A DNA stretch of 60,000 nucleotides from Tubiluchus corallicola. Lineage: Eukaryota; Priapulida; Priapulimorpha; Priapulimorphida; Tubiluchidae. Numbering within the stretch: the first letter of the stretch is position 1; every line of letters starts with the position of its first letter. Both the position numbers and the translations under genes were made by a program. The stretch lies in NCBI GenBank assembly GCA_030141605.1, contig JAQGDQ010000048.1:250001-310000 (forward strand). Direction: 5' to 3'. The notes below the pieces were generated by a model that saw nothing but the letters and a program-made list of their open reading frames with translations, made no database searches and had not been told where the DNA came from. Shown here in pieces: positions 41,801 to 54,388 of this stretch.

Positions 41801-42420
41801 AAAGAACGAGGTTCTAGCTGGTTGCACAAATAACTTAGACTCATGACTACGAAGAACTCGGCGAGGCCTGGAAAAAAAGTATGTCACTGTCAACAGTATT
41901 TACACTAATTATTTTGAAGCAGTTCACAAGGTCTACAGTCTCACACCTTTGCTCGAGAGTAGAAATCGAAGTGAGATCCAAATCAATAGCAAGACGAGTA
42001 CATCTATCTTGAGTTTTTGTGAAAGCGTTCTTGAGAGTAGCATACTGGGGTGACCACATAACCGATGGTGGTCCAGCCAACCATGCAACCGATGCTAGTC
42101 CCTGGGGAAATACAATCAGTGATATCATTAACAAAAATAAAGCAGCAGTATGGATCCACTAAAGTTCCTTGGGGGATACCACTTATAACGGGGTGCCATT
42201 CAGTGGATATATCGTTAAGAACAACACATTGGAAAGGATGGGTAAGAAAGGAACTGAACCACTTAAGAAGCTTACCTCTTACACCAGAATATTCCATCTC
42301 AAGTAAGAGAAGTTGGTGGGGTACAAAATCAAATGCCTTTTTGAACTCTAGATGAAGTACATCAATGCCAGACAAAGTAGGATCATTGAAGCAGCTAGTC
42401 CACTGATTTAAACAAGACAA
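41800..42420 (-). mobile_element. CR1-like LINE reverse transcriptase fragment
   Basis: Two overlapping minus-strand frames. The upstream one has the RT blocks LEFKKAFDFVPHQLLL and VISGIPQGTLVDPYCCFIFV; the downstream one has YATLKNAFTKTQDRCTRL and TLEQRCETVDLVNCFKI. The YxDD region falls at the break (frameshift or deletion). Dead copy. Confidence 0.8.
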
Positions 42421-43129
42421 TAGATTAGAGACAACTGAACATAGAGAAACACAACCATATTGTTACTTACATATTAAGTATTAAGTTCATGAAGCTAAAT
42501 AAATTTACTATTACTATTACTATAGCACGTGATTTATTTTTAAAATTACAAGTTACAAGCTGATTCATATTGTTATAAACCATGATACTAAATACCATTA
42601 TGCAAATGATATCGTTTGCCCATGCAAGTGGCCTCTGCCCGAATGAAGAGGGCACATGTAATCACAATATTAATGAGTAAGATTTGAGTAAGAATACTAC
42701 CCAGTAAAAATTATTAAGTCTGGTCGTTATAAATTATTATAATCTAGTAATTTACTGCAGTACTACTGCAATTTAATAGCAGCAGCACATTACAAAACAA
42801 ACCTGATATTTTCAATATAACTCTCAGTTTCACACTAACAACAAATAATTAAAAAATCGACAGAAATTTATCAAACCATTTACAAACTGGTCACCTGATT
42901 GTGTCAAACCATGTGCTTTTCGTGATTTGGAGATATAGACAAAGTTCAGTTCAGTTCAGTTCCAGGCCTCAAACCTTTGTGTATCAAAGTGATCAATCAA
43001 AAACTGCAACTTTGGCTGAAAAAGAAAAAACATTCTTAATGCATATAAACTTTGCAAAGAGTTTTCTTTATATCACTGATTAGTTTTTTACCCATATCAA
43101 TATTCTGAAATAAAATCCAATTAATTCGA

Positions 43130-44560
43130 TCATCATCAGCAACTCCTTCCTACGAAACCATTCTTCTTTTATTTTCACAGAGAGAGTACTTCAAAAGAAT
43201 GTGCTCTAAGGTTTCTAACTCTGAACCACATTTCCACTTCCTAGCATTCTCATTTATTCTCCATTTATACAAGGGATTTTCATTGACCTTTCAGGACACC
43301 AATCCTTGCTTTTACCAACAGTTTTGAATCATACATATCATTCAAACAGGTTTCATAACAGGGCTTTTGTTTATTTCCTTTACACTTAATAGCAGTAGAG
43401 CATTCTGACAATCTATTCTGCCATAATTGTAAACCCTTTTCTCTCACTCTGTGTTCAATCAAATTACCCAGCCTTTTTCAGAAAGCCACATATCAGTTAG
43501 TCTTTCCAATCCATCCTATGATAAATCACACAAGACACTAGAATGTTCCCATACACTGATAAAATAAATTTATCTACTAGAAAGGTCATCCTGCGGACCC
43601 ACTTAGATCCAATCCTACAGGATACAGCAAATGAAACTACTCTCTTAACCAGTCTCACACTATCCATAAATATGATTCTGCTCAAATATTTCAAACGTGC
43701 CTTGGTCTCTCCTCAAAAGATGAAAAACCAAGCTCACCTCTTATCGCAGCCCCACAACAACTTTTAGTTTTCCAAATCCACCTTGCAAATGAATCCCGTA
43801 AACTATCATAAAAATCTATTTATGTTTGTAAAAGATTCTGCCAACACAACCAAACATAATGTTAGACATAATCATTGTTTCCCACAAGGTTCTTCCAACT
43901 TCCCGTCTAGCTAATAATAGTGAAACTGGGACTGAAACTCATACCATACTGTGTACCAACAGCCTCTACTATCTTTAACATATAACAAATACATTGCTCT
44001 TCTTCAGCAAAAATAATCACATTATCTGCAAAAGCTAAAACATTCACAACTAAACCTTCGCACAAGTAAAATCCTTCATTCAAATGAGTTTTCTCATACC
44101 TCTAATAACTCACTCATGCGTAAAGAAAAAATGTTGACGACGTTGGGACTTTTTGCTTGACACCTGGCGTAACTTTATCTTTTGAGATTTAATTCCTCTC
44201 CACAACAATTCAACCTCTGAATCAGAATATCATTTTTCCCAAAAATCCACAATTTTTTTTCAACATCCCAAACTTCCCGCTGTTTATTTCTATTACCTAT
44301 AATATGCTTTTTCCAAGTCTAGTAAGTCAACCCATAATTTTCTGTTTTGGGTTTTCGCTATCTCTGTGAATAAAGTAGATAATAACCCAGTAGTCCTCCA
44401 GCCTTCTACCTATACGAAATCCATGTTGTACCTCTCTTAATTGTAACCACACTAATCCGTCTTTCAAAATTCTACACAGAAGCTTCCCCATCACGGATAC
44501 AGTTGTAATGGGCCTATACTTTTCTATTCTTTCTACATCCCTTTTTTGGGAACAAGGTTA
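43130..44560 (-). mobile_element. Decayed LINE RT and C-terminal region
   Basis: Minus-strand relics include RPITTVSVMGKLLCRILKDG and QHGFRIGRRLEDYW (about 44390-44510), matching the YRPISLL and HGFRxGRST blocks of RT. Further down, GLQLWQNRLSECSTAIKC (43430) looks like the C terminus. Many stops. 45 bp of tcagt repeats lie outside at 42945-42962. Confidence 0.65.
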
Positions 44561-44989
44561 ACTAAATTTAATCATGTTTCCACAAGGAGGGAAAAAATTT
44601 TATTAAAATCTCTACACAAAAAGACTCTTTGCCTTCTCAAATAACCCTATAAGAAATTCGCCAGCAATTTTATCACTTCCATACGCTTTTTCCTTTTTAT
44701 GCATGTCAAACATTTTTCAAGTTCACTTTTAGATACGTCTTGCATAAACTGAAGGTTTTCTAATTGCCGGTATTCCAAATGATCACCTATTCTTTCCCAT
44801 TAACTTAACATCCCCCTTTTTTTAAATAGGCTGCCCCAAAGTATTATTAATTCCGCACCTATGTCTTCCTCACTGTCTGTCCTATCCCCATTTTCATTAT
44901 GACACGAAAACTTTGTCGTTTAGATAGACATTACTTCGCCTGTTAAAAATTGTTCTGAAATGCATCCTTACTTCAAAAGTTGCAAGAGT

Positions 44990-45420
44990 GCTAGCATATA
45001 AAAATGCTTGCGACGCACTCCCCTCAGTGCTCGTTTAAACAATTCAACATTGGGGTGCATTAACAATATCACTGCCTAGATTGTTCCACTTTTGAAAAAC
45101 ACGGTTGGAGAAAAAGTGCTTCCTTATATTTGTGCATGAATATCTGACATGTAGTTTCCGTTCATGACCACGTAACTCTATTCAAAGAAATCTTTCGGAT
45201 CCAAAACTGTGTTTTCATTCAATACTTTACACACGTTGACAAGGTCAATTGTGTCACGTCTCTCCTCTAAGGTAGATATATTGTTAAGACCTAGATCGCT
45301 AGCAAGACATAGAACATCTTCGTTGAACCTTTTCCAAATTTTCTTTAAAAGATATGTATTGCAGTGCCCAAACAACGACTGCACACTCAAGCAGGGGTCT
45401 GATTAGGGCCTTATGAATAG
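44990..45420 (-). mobile_element. CR1-like LINE 3' end
   Basis: Contains LCLASDLGLNNISTLEERRD, then ELRGHERKLHVRYSC and IRKHFFSNRVFQKWNNL, the usual end of CR1-type pol (RxxFFSxRVVxxWNxLP). Confidence 0.8.
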
Positions 45421-45559
45421 GTACAATAACTAATGACTCACGACATACAACTGATCTTCTAATAATGTAATTTCTCTGGTTAGTAGTCTTTATAACATGA
45501 GCAATATGATCATTAAATTTCTTTTTATTTTTGTTGTCCTTCCTAACTTAATGTGCCCC

Positions 45560-45730
45560 ATCTAGCTCTTTTCTGCGACACTAGGGTCCGTTTGAACATA
45601 ATTTTTGTTATATTATCATGCGGCAATCACCAAAGCAAACTGATTATTCCGTTCACTCACCACTCTCACAGTAAATGAATATTTACGAATGTAAGACATG
45701 ACCGCTCTTTGAACAGTTTTATATGTCCTC
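45560..45730 (-). mobile_element. Second short CR1-like LINE 3' fragment
   Basis: Minus strand reads MSYIRKYSFTVRVVSERNNQ, again the RKxxFxxRVVxxWN block but diverged. It lies beyond the neighbouring fragment and repeats the same domain, so it is a separate copy. Confidence 0.5.
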
Positions 45731-46804
45731 TAGTTTTAGGATCAACTTTTCTTGTGCTTTATACTCTTCCCAGAGCCTAGGTCTCTCTTCAGATGCATCA
45801 GTTTTTCTACGTATTCTTCTATGTTTTCGCACAATCTCTTTTTGTTACTATTGCTTTTCTCAGTTCATCATCAAGCTAAGGTACATGACGTTTACCTGTC
45901 TTCTCGTAATGCATGTACTTGTTGGCTTGTCACTTGCGTGCCATTTTTGAAGTCTTGACTTCAAAGCCCCTTACGGATTTCACGCGTGCGCTTACTGTAT
46001 TTCGCTTTTTACAGTATATTCGTAAGTTTATTATTCATCTAGTCAGTTGCCTAAAGAAAAGTTATTTTAAAAATTTGTCAAAAGTAATTATGGCCGCAAA
46101 AGTAGGTAACGTTTGGTTATTATTCACAAAAAATATCTTGCAAAACTCTTGAACAATATACTCCAAAATGTTATAATACAAACTATACTTAAATGTAAGT
46201 TAATACTAGTAGTAAGGAGTAGGGGTGTAAGGAGCGAAGTTGCGTGCTGCTCAAGTACCGCACTGAGTTTCATTACAGGTGAAATTCTAATTAATCAAAA
46301 TATTAAGCGAGCTTTTATTTGTAAAGTGTTGTAGCGTTTGAACAAGTTGTTTTCCATCAAACTTAACGCTGTTTTATCTGTATGTTCACTGTACAAATCA
46401 ACGACCTAAAAAGTTGAAGTACTTGTCTTGCCTGACTTATTACAGTGACAAAAATGTAATGTAACTTAATACCAATAATAAACTTTAACTCGAAATAATA
46501 GCTATAGGCCAGTTTCGTTCTAAAAGTATTTTTGCTGACAAGATAAACTGCTTGCATTTTTTTTCAAGAAACCCTAAATAGCTTAAAATTTAATATTTTG
46601 GAATACGAAATTTAACAGCAGTAACATATTGTTGTGATAGTAGTTACTGTTATAACCTTGAAACTGGAACTAGTTCGTTTTTGAGAAAGTTAATGGACGG
46701 ACCTACATGGATTACTTCCTTTCATCGCAGAGGAGGAACTAGAAACTTCATAATAATGCAGTGAATAGAAACTTAATTAAAGCACAAGAAAATCCTCCAC
46801 TTAC

Positions 46805-47002
46805 ATAAAGCTTAAAAAATTCATCTCGAAATTTTATGCCACGTACTGCCTTTTCACATATTAGACTTGCGTCTGCAATAATGCTGCATATAGGTTCCGC
46901 GATGACGGTTACACGCAGCCATTTTGACGGTAAGTCATTCGAAACAACTAAAAATGATATTGTGTAAAGTTCGAAAAAATAATCAGAGCATTCGTAGGGC
47001 AC
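46805..47002 (-). CDS. Possible first exon of a minus-strand gene
   Basis: An open frame of 66 codons runs to a strong donor, TTTAT|GTAAGT at 46805. It is relatively GC-rich for the region and contains a Kozak-like AAAATGGCT at 46922, but the frame from that ATG stops before the donor. The protein (for example YTISFLVVSNDLPSKWLRV) is not recognised. It may equally be an untranslated exon. Confidence 0.25.
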
Positions 47003-47600
47003 ACGTCACTAACTAAATAAAATTTAAAATTACTGTATCTTGCCAATAAGATTAAAAATACATTTTGGTTAGTGAGTGGCGCACCCTGCAGGGTGAGTCA
47101 GCAACATTTTACCAATTGGTGAAAGCATTTTAAATAATTAATAATAAGTCTTTCAAGCAGGTAAGCGAAAAATGCTAAATAATGTAATTTTGCATGAAAA
47201 GTTTTTTGGGACTTAGATTAACATTTACTTTTTTCCCCTAATTTATGTGGTGCGTTTATGAAGCCATGTAATGGCGCGGTCGGAACAGTGTCGCGGGAAA
47301 TTCAAAATGAAAATAAACAAAAAATGCTTTTAAGGTGAATACAATATACACATAAAATTGCTACAAAGCAATATAATTTTTTAAGGTGATTTTTCTGACA
47401 CCTACTTCAGGTAGCCATTTTCTTGTCCTTTACGTTCCTTTTCTGAAAAGTCATATTGTAGTAACATAGTGGGCAGTTGTTTAGATACTTTTCTTGTCAG
47501 AGAACTAGGAATCACAGCCAGTTTGTAAATTGGAGAACTTTTACAATCCCGATTGAGAATACTAGTATTTAAGTTAACTCGTACTGACTTTTTATTTCAG

Positions 47601-50600
47601 CCTATTCTTTATTCTTATTGGAGAAGTTCATGTTCGTTCCGAGTTCGGATTGGTAAGCAGTCTGACTTTCAAATAGTTATTAGGTCGTTAGTGTAGGTAA
47701 CTGAGTAGTAAGGTGATTGACTGCGTGATATTGTGAAAGCATATACTGCCTGACTACTTGTATTAGTTTCAACTGTTGTTATACATTAGGTATTACTGTG
47801 ATTTAGGATGGGTGTACTGGAAAATTTAAATACCAGTTTTTAAACTATATTAGAAATTGTGACTATTTCTGAAAAAACAATGGAAGTAAAAGAATGTTTC
47901 CTTAGACTTTTGAATCTTTATTTTCTCTAATGATCTGTAACCAAATAATATTTTTATATAGTTTTGTACACTGATACATAGAATCCAGTGTGTAGAGTCA
48001 GTGCCTACATAAAAATGGTCATAACAGACCCAAGTCTTTTATTAAGGAAAATCCTTTAAGGTGAAACACTGAACTGGCAGAGGTGTTTTAACCACTATCG
48101 AATATGTCCTGTCACGATGACAGAATAGCCACGGCAGCGTAGCAGATGATACCATGTTAGCTTAAATTAGTTTGTGCTAGATAACATAAATAACAATTTT
48201 CATATCTGAAACTAATAAAATTAAAATTAAGAAACCAAAGTATACATAGACTTCACAAAACTGGTTTTTATGAGATTATTCTTAAATTTTAATGGAACTA
48301 AAACTATAAAAGTGATTTTGTTAGGCATTATGTTGGAATAACATAGCAAATCTAAAATAAAAGAGAAAACCCAAAACATTATTCAAGAAAGGTGGGCATT
48401 CTGCTTGCTTAATAATGTTGGAGAAAGGGAGAATTTTGCATCTATGTATGCAAATAACATCTCTAAAAATTCAAGTTGATTTTTAAACTTAAAAGTAAGT
48501 AAAATTGTAAACAGCAATATATTTTGAGACTGTGACTGGTACAATCAAGCTTAAGTGTCATTGGAAGACAACAAATGTTGCTTAGCTGTGCATAAGATCA
48601 ATGTGGAATAAGAATGCGTAGAAGAAAACAGATTGATGTATATTCTATTTGTTGCATTTAGCTTGGTTTACCAAAACCCTGTTAATTTAAAGAAGAAAAG
48701 AAGACTGAAAAATATTAAGCAAGCTAGTAAATAACCGATTAGCTTCATCATGCCAGTAATTGGTACATTCCATACTGTATATTCTGCCTCCTTCCATTTG
48801 TTTGGTCCTTGAAGGCGCCATTGCGCTGCTCCACAACTACTGAACATGAGCCGCCATGCTAAGTGTGGATGTTTCCAGAGTTGAGGCTTAGCACCATAAA
48901 ATGAAGTAATCTCATCATTGTAGATGATGGGATCTTTCTGCATAGTGTGCCTTGCTGATGCATAATACTTCTCTCGTGCAACATCTTTTTCCTCTTTAAT
49001 ATTTCTTAACATTTCATTTTTTGGTGGCAGTTTAACGTGTTTCTTTAGTAATTGTGCAAACCATCGGGCTTGGCATTCAGCCATTGTAAGTATTCCTCCA
49101 GAAGCAGGTTGTACGAAGCCTATAAATGCAATAGTATGGTCCAAGCCTGGGCTAAACACGTTCTTATACAGATACAGATTGTTAGAAGTTTCATCTGCTA
49201 CCAAATTTCTTGTTTTCTCATTCAAAAATGGCAGTGACATGTGGTAACCTGTGCAGTATATAATGTCATCAAACTCCTCAGAACTGCCATCAGTAAAGTA
49301 AACTGTGCTCTCATGCATTCTTAGTACATTTGGCTTCACGCGAATGTTGCCTCGCTGTATATGATGCACTAGACTAGGGCTAACCGTTGGCTGTGTCTGA
49401 AGTGCCTTCATTTTTGGATTGAGTCCCCATTTTTGAGGATGTCCATGTACAGTGGAGACTATGAATTCCAATATTGACGAAGCCAGTCGCCAAGGTAACT
49501 TCAGAAAGAATCGGCAAGCATAGTGGTCAATTGGTTGACCAAAAACGTAGTTAGGTACAACCCATGCTCCACTTCGAGTGCTCAGTACCACTTTCTTGCA
49601 TCTTCCTACAGTAGCTGCATCCACAGCAACGTCAATGGCACTATTTCCTATACCAACGATCAACAAATTCTTTCCGGTAATCTCATTAATAAATGGATCC
49701 TTGTATGACACGCTATGTATGATTCTACCTTTAAATGATTCCTCTCCATCAAATTTTGCCCATCTTGGGATAGCGTGATGTCCGGTAGCCACAACAACAC
49801 CATCACAGACATAGAGATGACCTATTCTTTCGCCATCTTCTGTTTCTTGTTCAGTCTTTACAAACCATTTTTCACCTTCCTTCATAACATCTACAACTTC
49901 TGTATGAAATTTGATGATATTATCTAATCCATTATGTGTGACGTAGTCTTCCACATATTTTGCCATGTCATTGTGATGTGGAAAATCGGGAACACTATCT
50001 GGGAAGGGGAAGTCAGAAAAGCAGTAGTTCTCCTTTGAAACATTAATGTGAGTGCATTTCATGACCCCATAGCCATCATCCGTATAGTGCCATAATCCTC
50101 CAACAAAATCCAATTTCTCTAATACCACTGCTGTAAATCCAACTTCCAACATACATTTTGCAGTAACTATTCCAGAAATACCTGCCCCAATTATACAGAC
50201 ATCTACAGATGTTTTTGCCATCTTGCCTTGGTGTGGTGCCTCAAATAAACGTGTACGTCAAATACAGTTGAACCTTTTAAGCTCTAACTAGACATGCAAA
50301 GTACAATGTCTCATTCATTATTCAATGACTGTGCACTACATGAAACAGGCTCACCTTGACCTAATTATAAGTTAGCTTGGTTTACTGTAGCCTCTACTGT
50401 AGTATAGTTGCATAAATTTATATAGAAATCTTTTGCAAGTCCATAAGTACATATGTCTGCATCCAAATTGAATTTGATTTGCAAATTATTGTGTACCTAC
50501 TGCCACTATTGATAGATAAGCGATCATTCTTTGCTCGATCAGTGATCTTTGATCTGTTGGTTCACGTGACAGAAAAATTTACTCGCTTTGAAATATTTCC

Positions 50601-53600
50601 TACTAACCCAGTCTTTTTTATTAGTTTTTTATTACTTTATTAGTTTGATATTACTCATGTATATAGTAAATATATATTAGTCAAACCTCGAAAAGAAATT
50701 TTGCACATAAATCGACAGCAACCACAATATGCCACTCACACCACAACCCACCTTACCACACACCACCCGCACAACATCACCCATACCACAACAACACACC
50801 AAACCCACGATACACCCATCATACCAATTGTACCTCACCACTCACATCACTCCTCCCACATCATACCACTCTCACCACACAAACACGTGCAACAACAGCA
50901 ACATTTTGCACAAATACAACAGTGTGTAAAATTACAAACATTATTAGGCCTACCCACTAATGAGCAATAATACACAAAACATTGTACATTGTCTTTTCTT
51001 GCTCCATGCTACTTCTTTAATAACAGTGATAATGTGCCACTTACATAAGTATATTATGATCAATAGCCAGTAGCACTTAGTAAAATATGCTTAAGCAACA
51101 GAAACAATGGATGACATTACCAATGTCCTACAATGGATTGAACCCAATACGTTTCCCAGCGAGAAAATTGCAAAAAAGAACTTGGAATTATCCTGTCCTA
51201 TGCAAGTATTGGAAGCATTCATAAAAGAAACTTACCTCATCGTGTAGCCCAGTTCCTCTTCCTTCCAAAGATCTATAAATCTTCCTCCAAAATGCTATTG
51301 ATCTAAAGACCTTAAAGACACTATGCCAGGTGAACCTCTCAGGAAACCAAACTATGTCTATCACACCCTATGTTGAAAACTCTTTCCAGTGACATATAGC
51401 CTGCCCTCTCTTGCAACTATGTTAGTTTTGCAAAAAACTCTCGAAAATTGCTGATTTTTGGAGATTTTTCACCTATGGGAGATTCATTCCAAGTGTCCCA
51501 AATTAAAAAATAAACCCCTATGGGCTGGACGAGACAAAGATTGTTCATTTGGTGTGTCATTTGTGACACATGGTTCTTTAGTTGCCGAGAAAATAGGATA
51601 TTATATAAATAAATATATTCATACATAAATATACCTGGAGAATAAATAGTATGTGATTATACAATAAAGTATATGTTACACACTTTTTCATTTTTTTACA
51701 ATTTTTTGAGTTGCGTCACTTCCAATTTTCCCAGGTTAAATTGATTTTCCGTCTTTTGACTTTTCAGCATTGGCGTTAAAAGGCATAGAGTATGAATACA
51801 GAGCTGTGCATGTCCTTAAAGATGGCGGACAACAGGTTAGTGTGATTCTCGTTTATATGCTATGTTGTAAGATCGAGTTGGATTGTCTACTGTTGTTGGG
51901 GTTGCTTGGTTGGTGATAAATCATGATGATTCATCAAAAGGTCACTTGAATGAAAGTGATTCTTAGCCTAAACAATCCTCTATTAATGTATGACAAAACA
52001 TGCCTCTGTGTTCAGTGCATGATTATTTTTCAGCGTGTATAAAAATACCAAGTAAAACATGTTTCTTTTAAAAGAAAAATCATTTTACAATTTAATAATT
52101 GCTTTTTTTTCATTTTCTTAGCATTCTGACGAGTTCAAGAAGCTCAATCCAATGGAGCAAGTACCTGTATTGTGTATTGATGGTGTCACACTTAGTCAAT
52201 CTGTAAGTTCTTTAGTGGATTGACTCTTGTTGTGTGCTTAGTTTTTACAGTCACACAAATGGGAAGAATCCCAAATCACGTTGTAAAAACTGTATGATCC
52301 AAACTTAAAATCAAGAATGTTTAAATTGACAGTCACACATGGTGCAGTATGTGTAATTAAATATTTATTGTCAGGGAAACTTGCTCCCAATGAGTTTAAC
52401 TCTAAAAGGAGCACTGGTTTCACAATTATACTACACCTGCTATCATGCCATTATTATGAACATTAAGGTACTGTATAATTGATCGACAAAGCTGCCTCCT
52501 TACTAACATTTTTATAAGACTGTAGCGGTTTACAAATGTAACTTCTATTTCTGCAAGGAAATAATAATAAAAATTAAGTTGTAGATGTACTCACGAAATG
52601 CCGAGAATTGCCAAAATTTGCATATGCAAGAAATTCACAACTATTTTTGAACAGACTATATTCCACAGTTCATTATACATTACATTTGATTTAATTTTAC
52701 ATTAAAAGAAATGAGGGCAGTGGCTTTTGAGATGAATAAAGCTTTATTTTGGATGGCAATACTCATGAATTTTGCAATCTAAAATAAAGTTGTAATTGTT
52801 TCACTCATCTGTGACCAGCATTTGCAGCAAGACTAGTGCCAGTCTCAGTCTTTTTTAAAGGTCTCGGTCTTGGTAAACAGTCCTTGCTGAAATCGAGACA
52901 GCTTTGGTAATGATAACGCTGATTAACAGTTTTAAGTCGTTATACCTTTCCACAACAAATAGAGGCTGTAAAAACTAATTATACCTAGTTTGAAACTTGG
53001 TAATCTTAGACACTTGTAGACCGTGAGCTTTCTACTCAGGTAAGATAAATCAATTATCTTACACTTGTTGCTGCTAGCTTACCAGCAAGATGATTGTACC
53101 ATGTACATATTATGAAGATTACAGACTGCATAATCGAGTGGGGCATTGATGCTGATGTAATTTTATAAAAACCAAAACACCAGACAATGTTTTTGCGTCT
53201 CATAGATTGTACAGGTGGCTACGGTATGGTGTAAACTATAATTATTGTCTGGTGTTGAGGACTTGTTGTACATTCCTGTCATTGTTTCCTGTCGTACAGA
53301 ATCTTGGATGTGTGTTTATATTTGACGTTATATTTGTGACCTGTCAGAAAATTAGTTTGTCAATGCATAATATCATCTGATTTTTGGTATGTTTAACCCC
53401 TTTATATTTAGTTGATAACTTAGATGAAATGAGCGCAGAGACATTTGATATTGTGACTGGATATTTTCAAATCTCTAATTATTTATAAACAGTTCTGCCA
53501 ATTTGAGCTCTATAAAGCTGAACAAGCATTTAGCACTAGCAGTTAAATGTCTTGTTTGCAACAAAGTTTCATAGTAGCCTAAAGTGTCATTAAATTGTAC

Positions 53601-54388
53601 TACATGTCACCAAAGAACTCGTGAAATGTAAAAAGTTGCGTCAGTGACTAATATGTTATATAGTAATAGAACTGGCACAATAAGTGATTCATTTAATCTG
53701 GATGTTTTGGCTTTTCTACTCATAAAAGTGCTCTGATAGACTTCATATTATCCACTGTTTATGAAATGTGAATTGTTTTTCTTTATTTCAGTTGAGTATA
53801 ATAGAATACTTGGATGAAACCAGGCCTGCTACACCTCTCTTTCCAAAAGATCCTGCGAAAAGAGCAAAGGTACAAAGTTTTAAAAATCACTGTAGGTTTT
53901 TAAAACTAAATGTTGCTGTTGTTCTTTTAATGACATTAACCGAAGCTGTAATTATTAATCTAAAAATCGTGCAGATTGAACTTCAGATTGAATTCTACTG
54001 CACCTTTTGTTTTGTAATTTATCCTAGATTTATATTTAAAAAAGCTCACATAATTTTGTAATTACCAGTTGTTTAAGTATAATTATAATAATTTGCACCA
54101 GATTTGTTTCATTTGTTTTTTATTTATTGTCATAATTCTGGATTTGTACTAGTCGTACGTGATATATACTTGATTTTTAGATGATGGGAATGGAAACAAG
54201 ATGAAAATAAATAATGTATGTTTTATGTTTTAGTCAGAGTTTGTTTTATTATTAGGTTCGCTGTTTAAGTGAAATTATAGCATCTGGGATACAGCCTATA
54301 CAGAACTTAACTGTCCTGCAACGGATCGACAGTTTAAGTGGCGACAAGGCTGAGTGGGGTCATTACTTTATAGACCGTGGTTTTAAAG
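47601..54388 (+). CDS. GSTZ1: Glutathione S-transferase zeta 1 / maleylacetoacetate isomerase, both ends missing
   Basis: Exons found: 47601-47652, 51768-51835, 52122-52202, 53792-53869, 54256-54388, all GT-AG with matching phases. They encode residues from PILYSYWRSSCSFRVRIALA through LKDGGQQ, LNPMEQVPVL, IIEYLDETRP and GIQPIQNLTVL to DRGFK, following the human order. SSCS is the catalytic motif of zeta-class GSTs, and the thioredoxin-like domain is complete apart from its first residues. The enzyme isomerises maleylacetoacetate in tyrosine breakdown, in cytosol or mitochondria. The initiator exon and the C-terminal exons (after ...FKA) were not found; the latter probably lie past the right edge. 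An FMO gene is nested antisense in the 4.1 kb intron. Confidence 0.92.
48668..50221 (-). CDS. Flavin-containing monooxygenase, intronless, nested in a GSTZ1 intron
   Basis: 517 codons, intact, with no intron. The FAD motif GAGISG is at 12-17, the FMO signature FKGRIIHSVSY at 163-173 (FxGxxxHxxxY), the NADPH motif GIGNSA at 190-195, and DIIYCTGY (the FATGY-type motif) near residue 320. The final 25 residues are hydrophobic, a membrane anchor as in vertebrate FMOs, which average about 532 residues. The enzyme oxygenates nitrogen- or sulfur-containing nucleophiles at the ER with NADPH and O2. Family members usually have introns, so this copy may be a retrogene or have lost them. The animal FMO subtype cannot be assigned, so no symbol is given. 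It lies on the opposite strand inside the intron 47653-51767. Confidence 0.95.
   Translation of the reverse strand: MAKTSVDVCIIGAGISGIVTAKCMLEVGFTAVVLEKLDFVGGLWHYTDDGYGVMKCTHINVSKENYCFSDFPFPDSVPDFPHHNDMAKYVEDYVTHNGLDNIIKFHTEVVDVMKEGEKWFVKTEQETEDGERIGHLYVCDGVVVATGHHAIPRWAKFDGEESFKGRIIHSVSYKDPFINEITGKNLLIVGIGNSAIDVAVDAATVGRCKKVVLSTRSGAWVVPNYVFGQPIDHYACRFFLKLPWRLASSILEFIVSTVHGHPQKWGLNPKMKALQTQPTVSPSLVHHIQRGNIRVKPNVLRMHESTVYFTDGSSEEFDDIIYCTGYHMSLPFLNEKTRNLVADETSNNLYLYKNVFSPGLDHTIAFIGFVQPASGGILTMAECQARWFAQLLKKHVKLPPKNEMLRNIKEEKDVAREKYYASARHTMQKDPIIYNDEITSFYGAKPQLWKHPHLAWRLMFSSCGAAQWRLQGPNKWKEAEYTVWNVPITGMMKLIGYLLACLIFFSLLFFFKLTGFW
50710..50890 (+). repeat. CA/CCA-rich low-complexity tract almost free of G
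   Basis: About 180 bases of A, C and some T with very few G (accacacc, ccacaacccacc, catcactcc). It yields a spurious His/Thr-rich ORF. Lies between FMO and the next GSTZ1 exon. Confidence 0.85.

Noticed and set aside
46882-46930. GSTZ1 first coding exon ending at a GTAAGT
   Set aside because: Its ATG frames reach the donor in phase 1, whereas the next GSTZ1 exon needs phase 0.
50701-50970. His/Thr-rich 89-residue ORF
   Set aside because: It is the translation of a CA-rich low-complexity tract without splice sites or homology.
51106-51246. Plus ORF starting ATGGATGACATTACC
   Set aside because: Only 46 codons, no recognisable content and no matching splice sites; probably chance inside the GSTZ1 intron.
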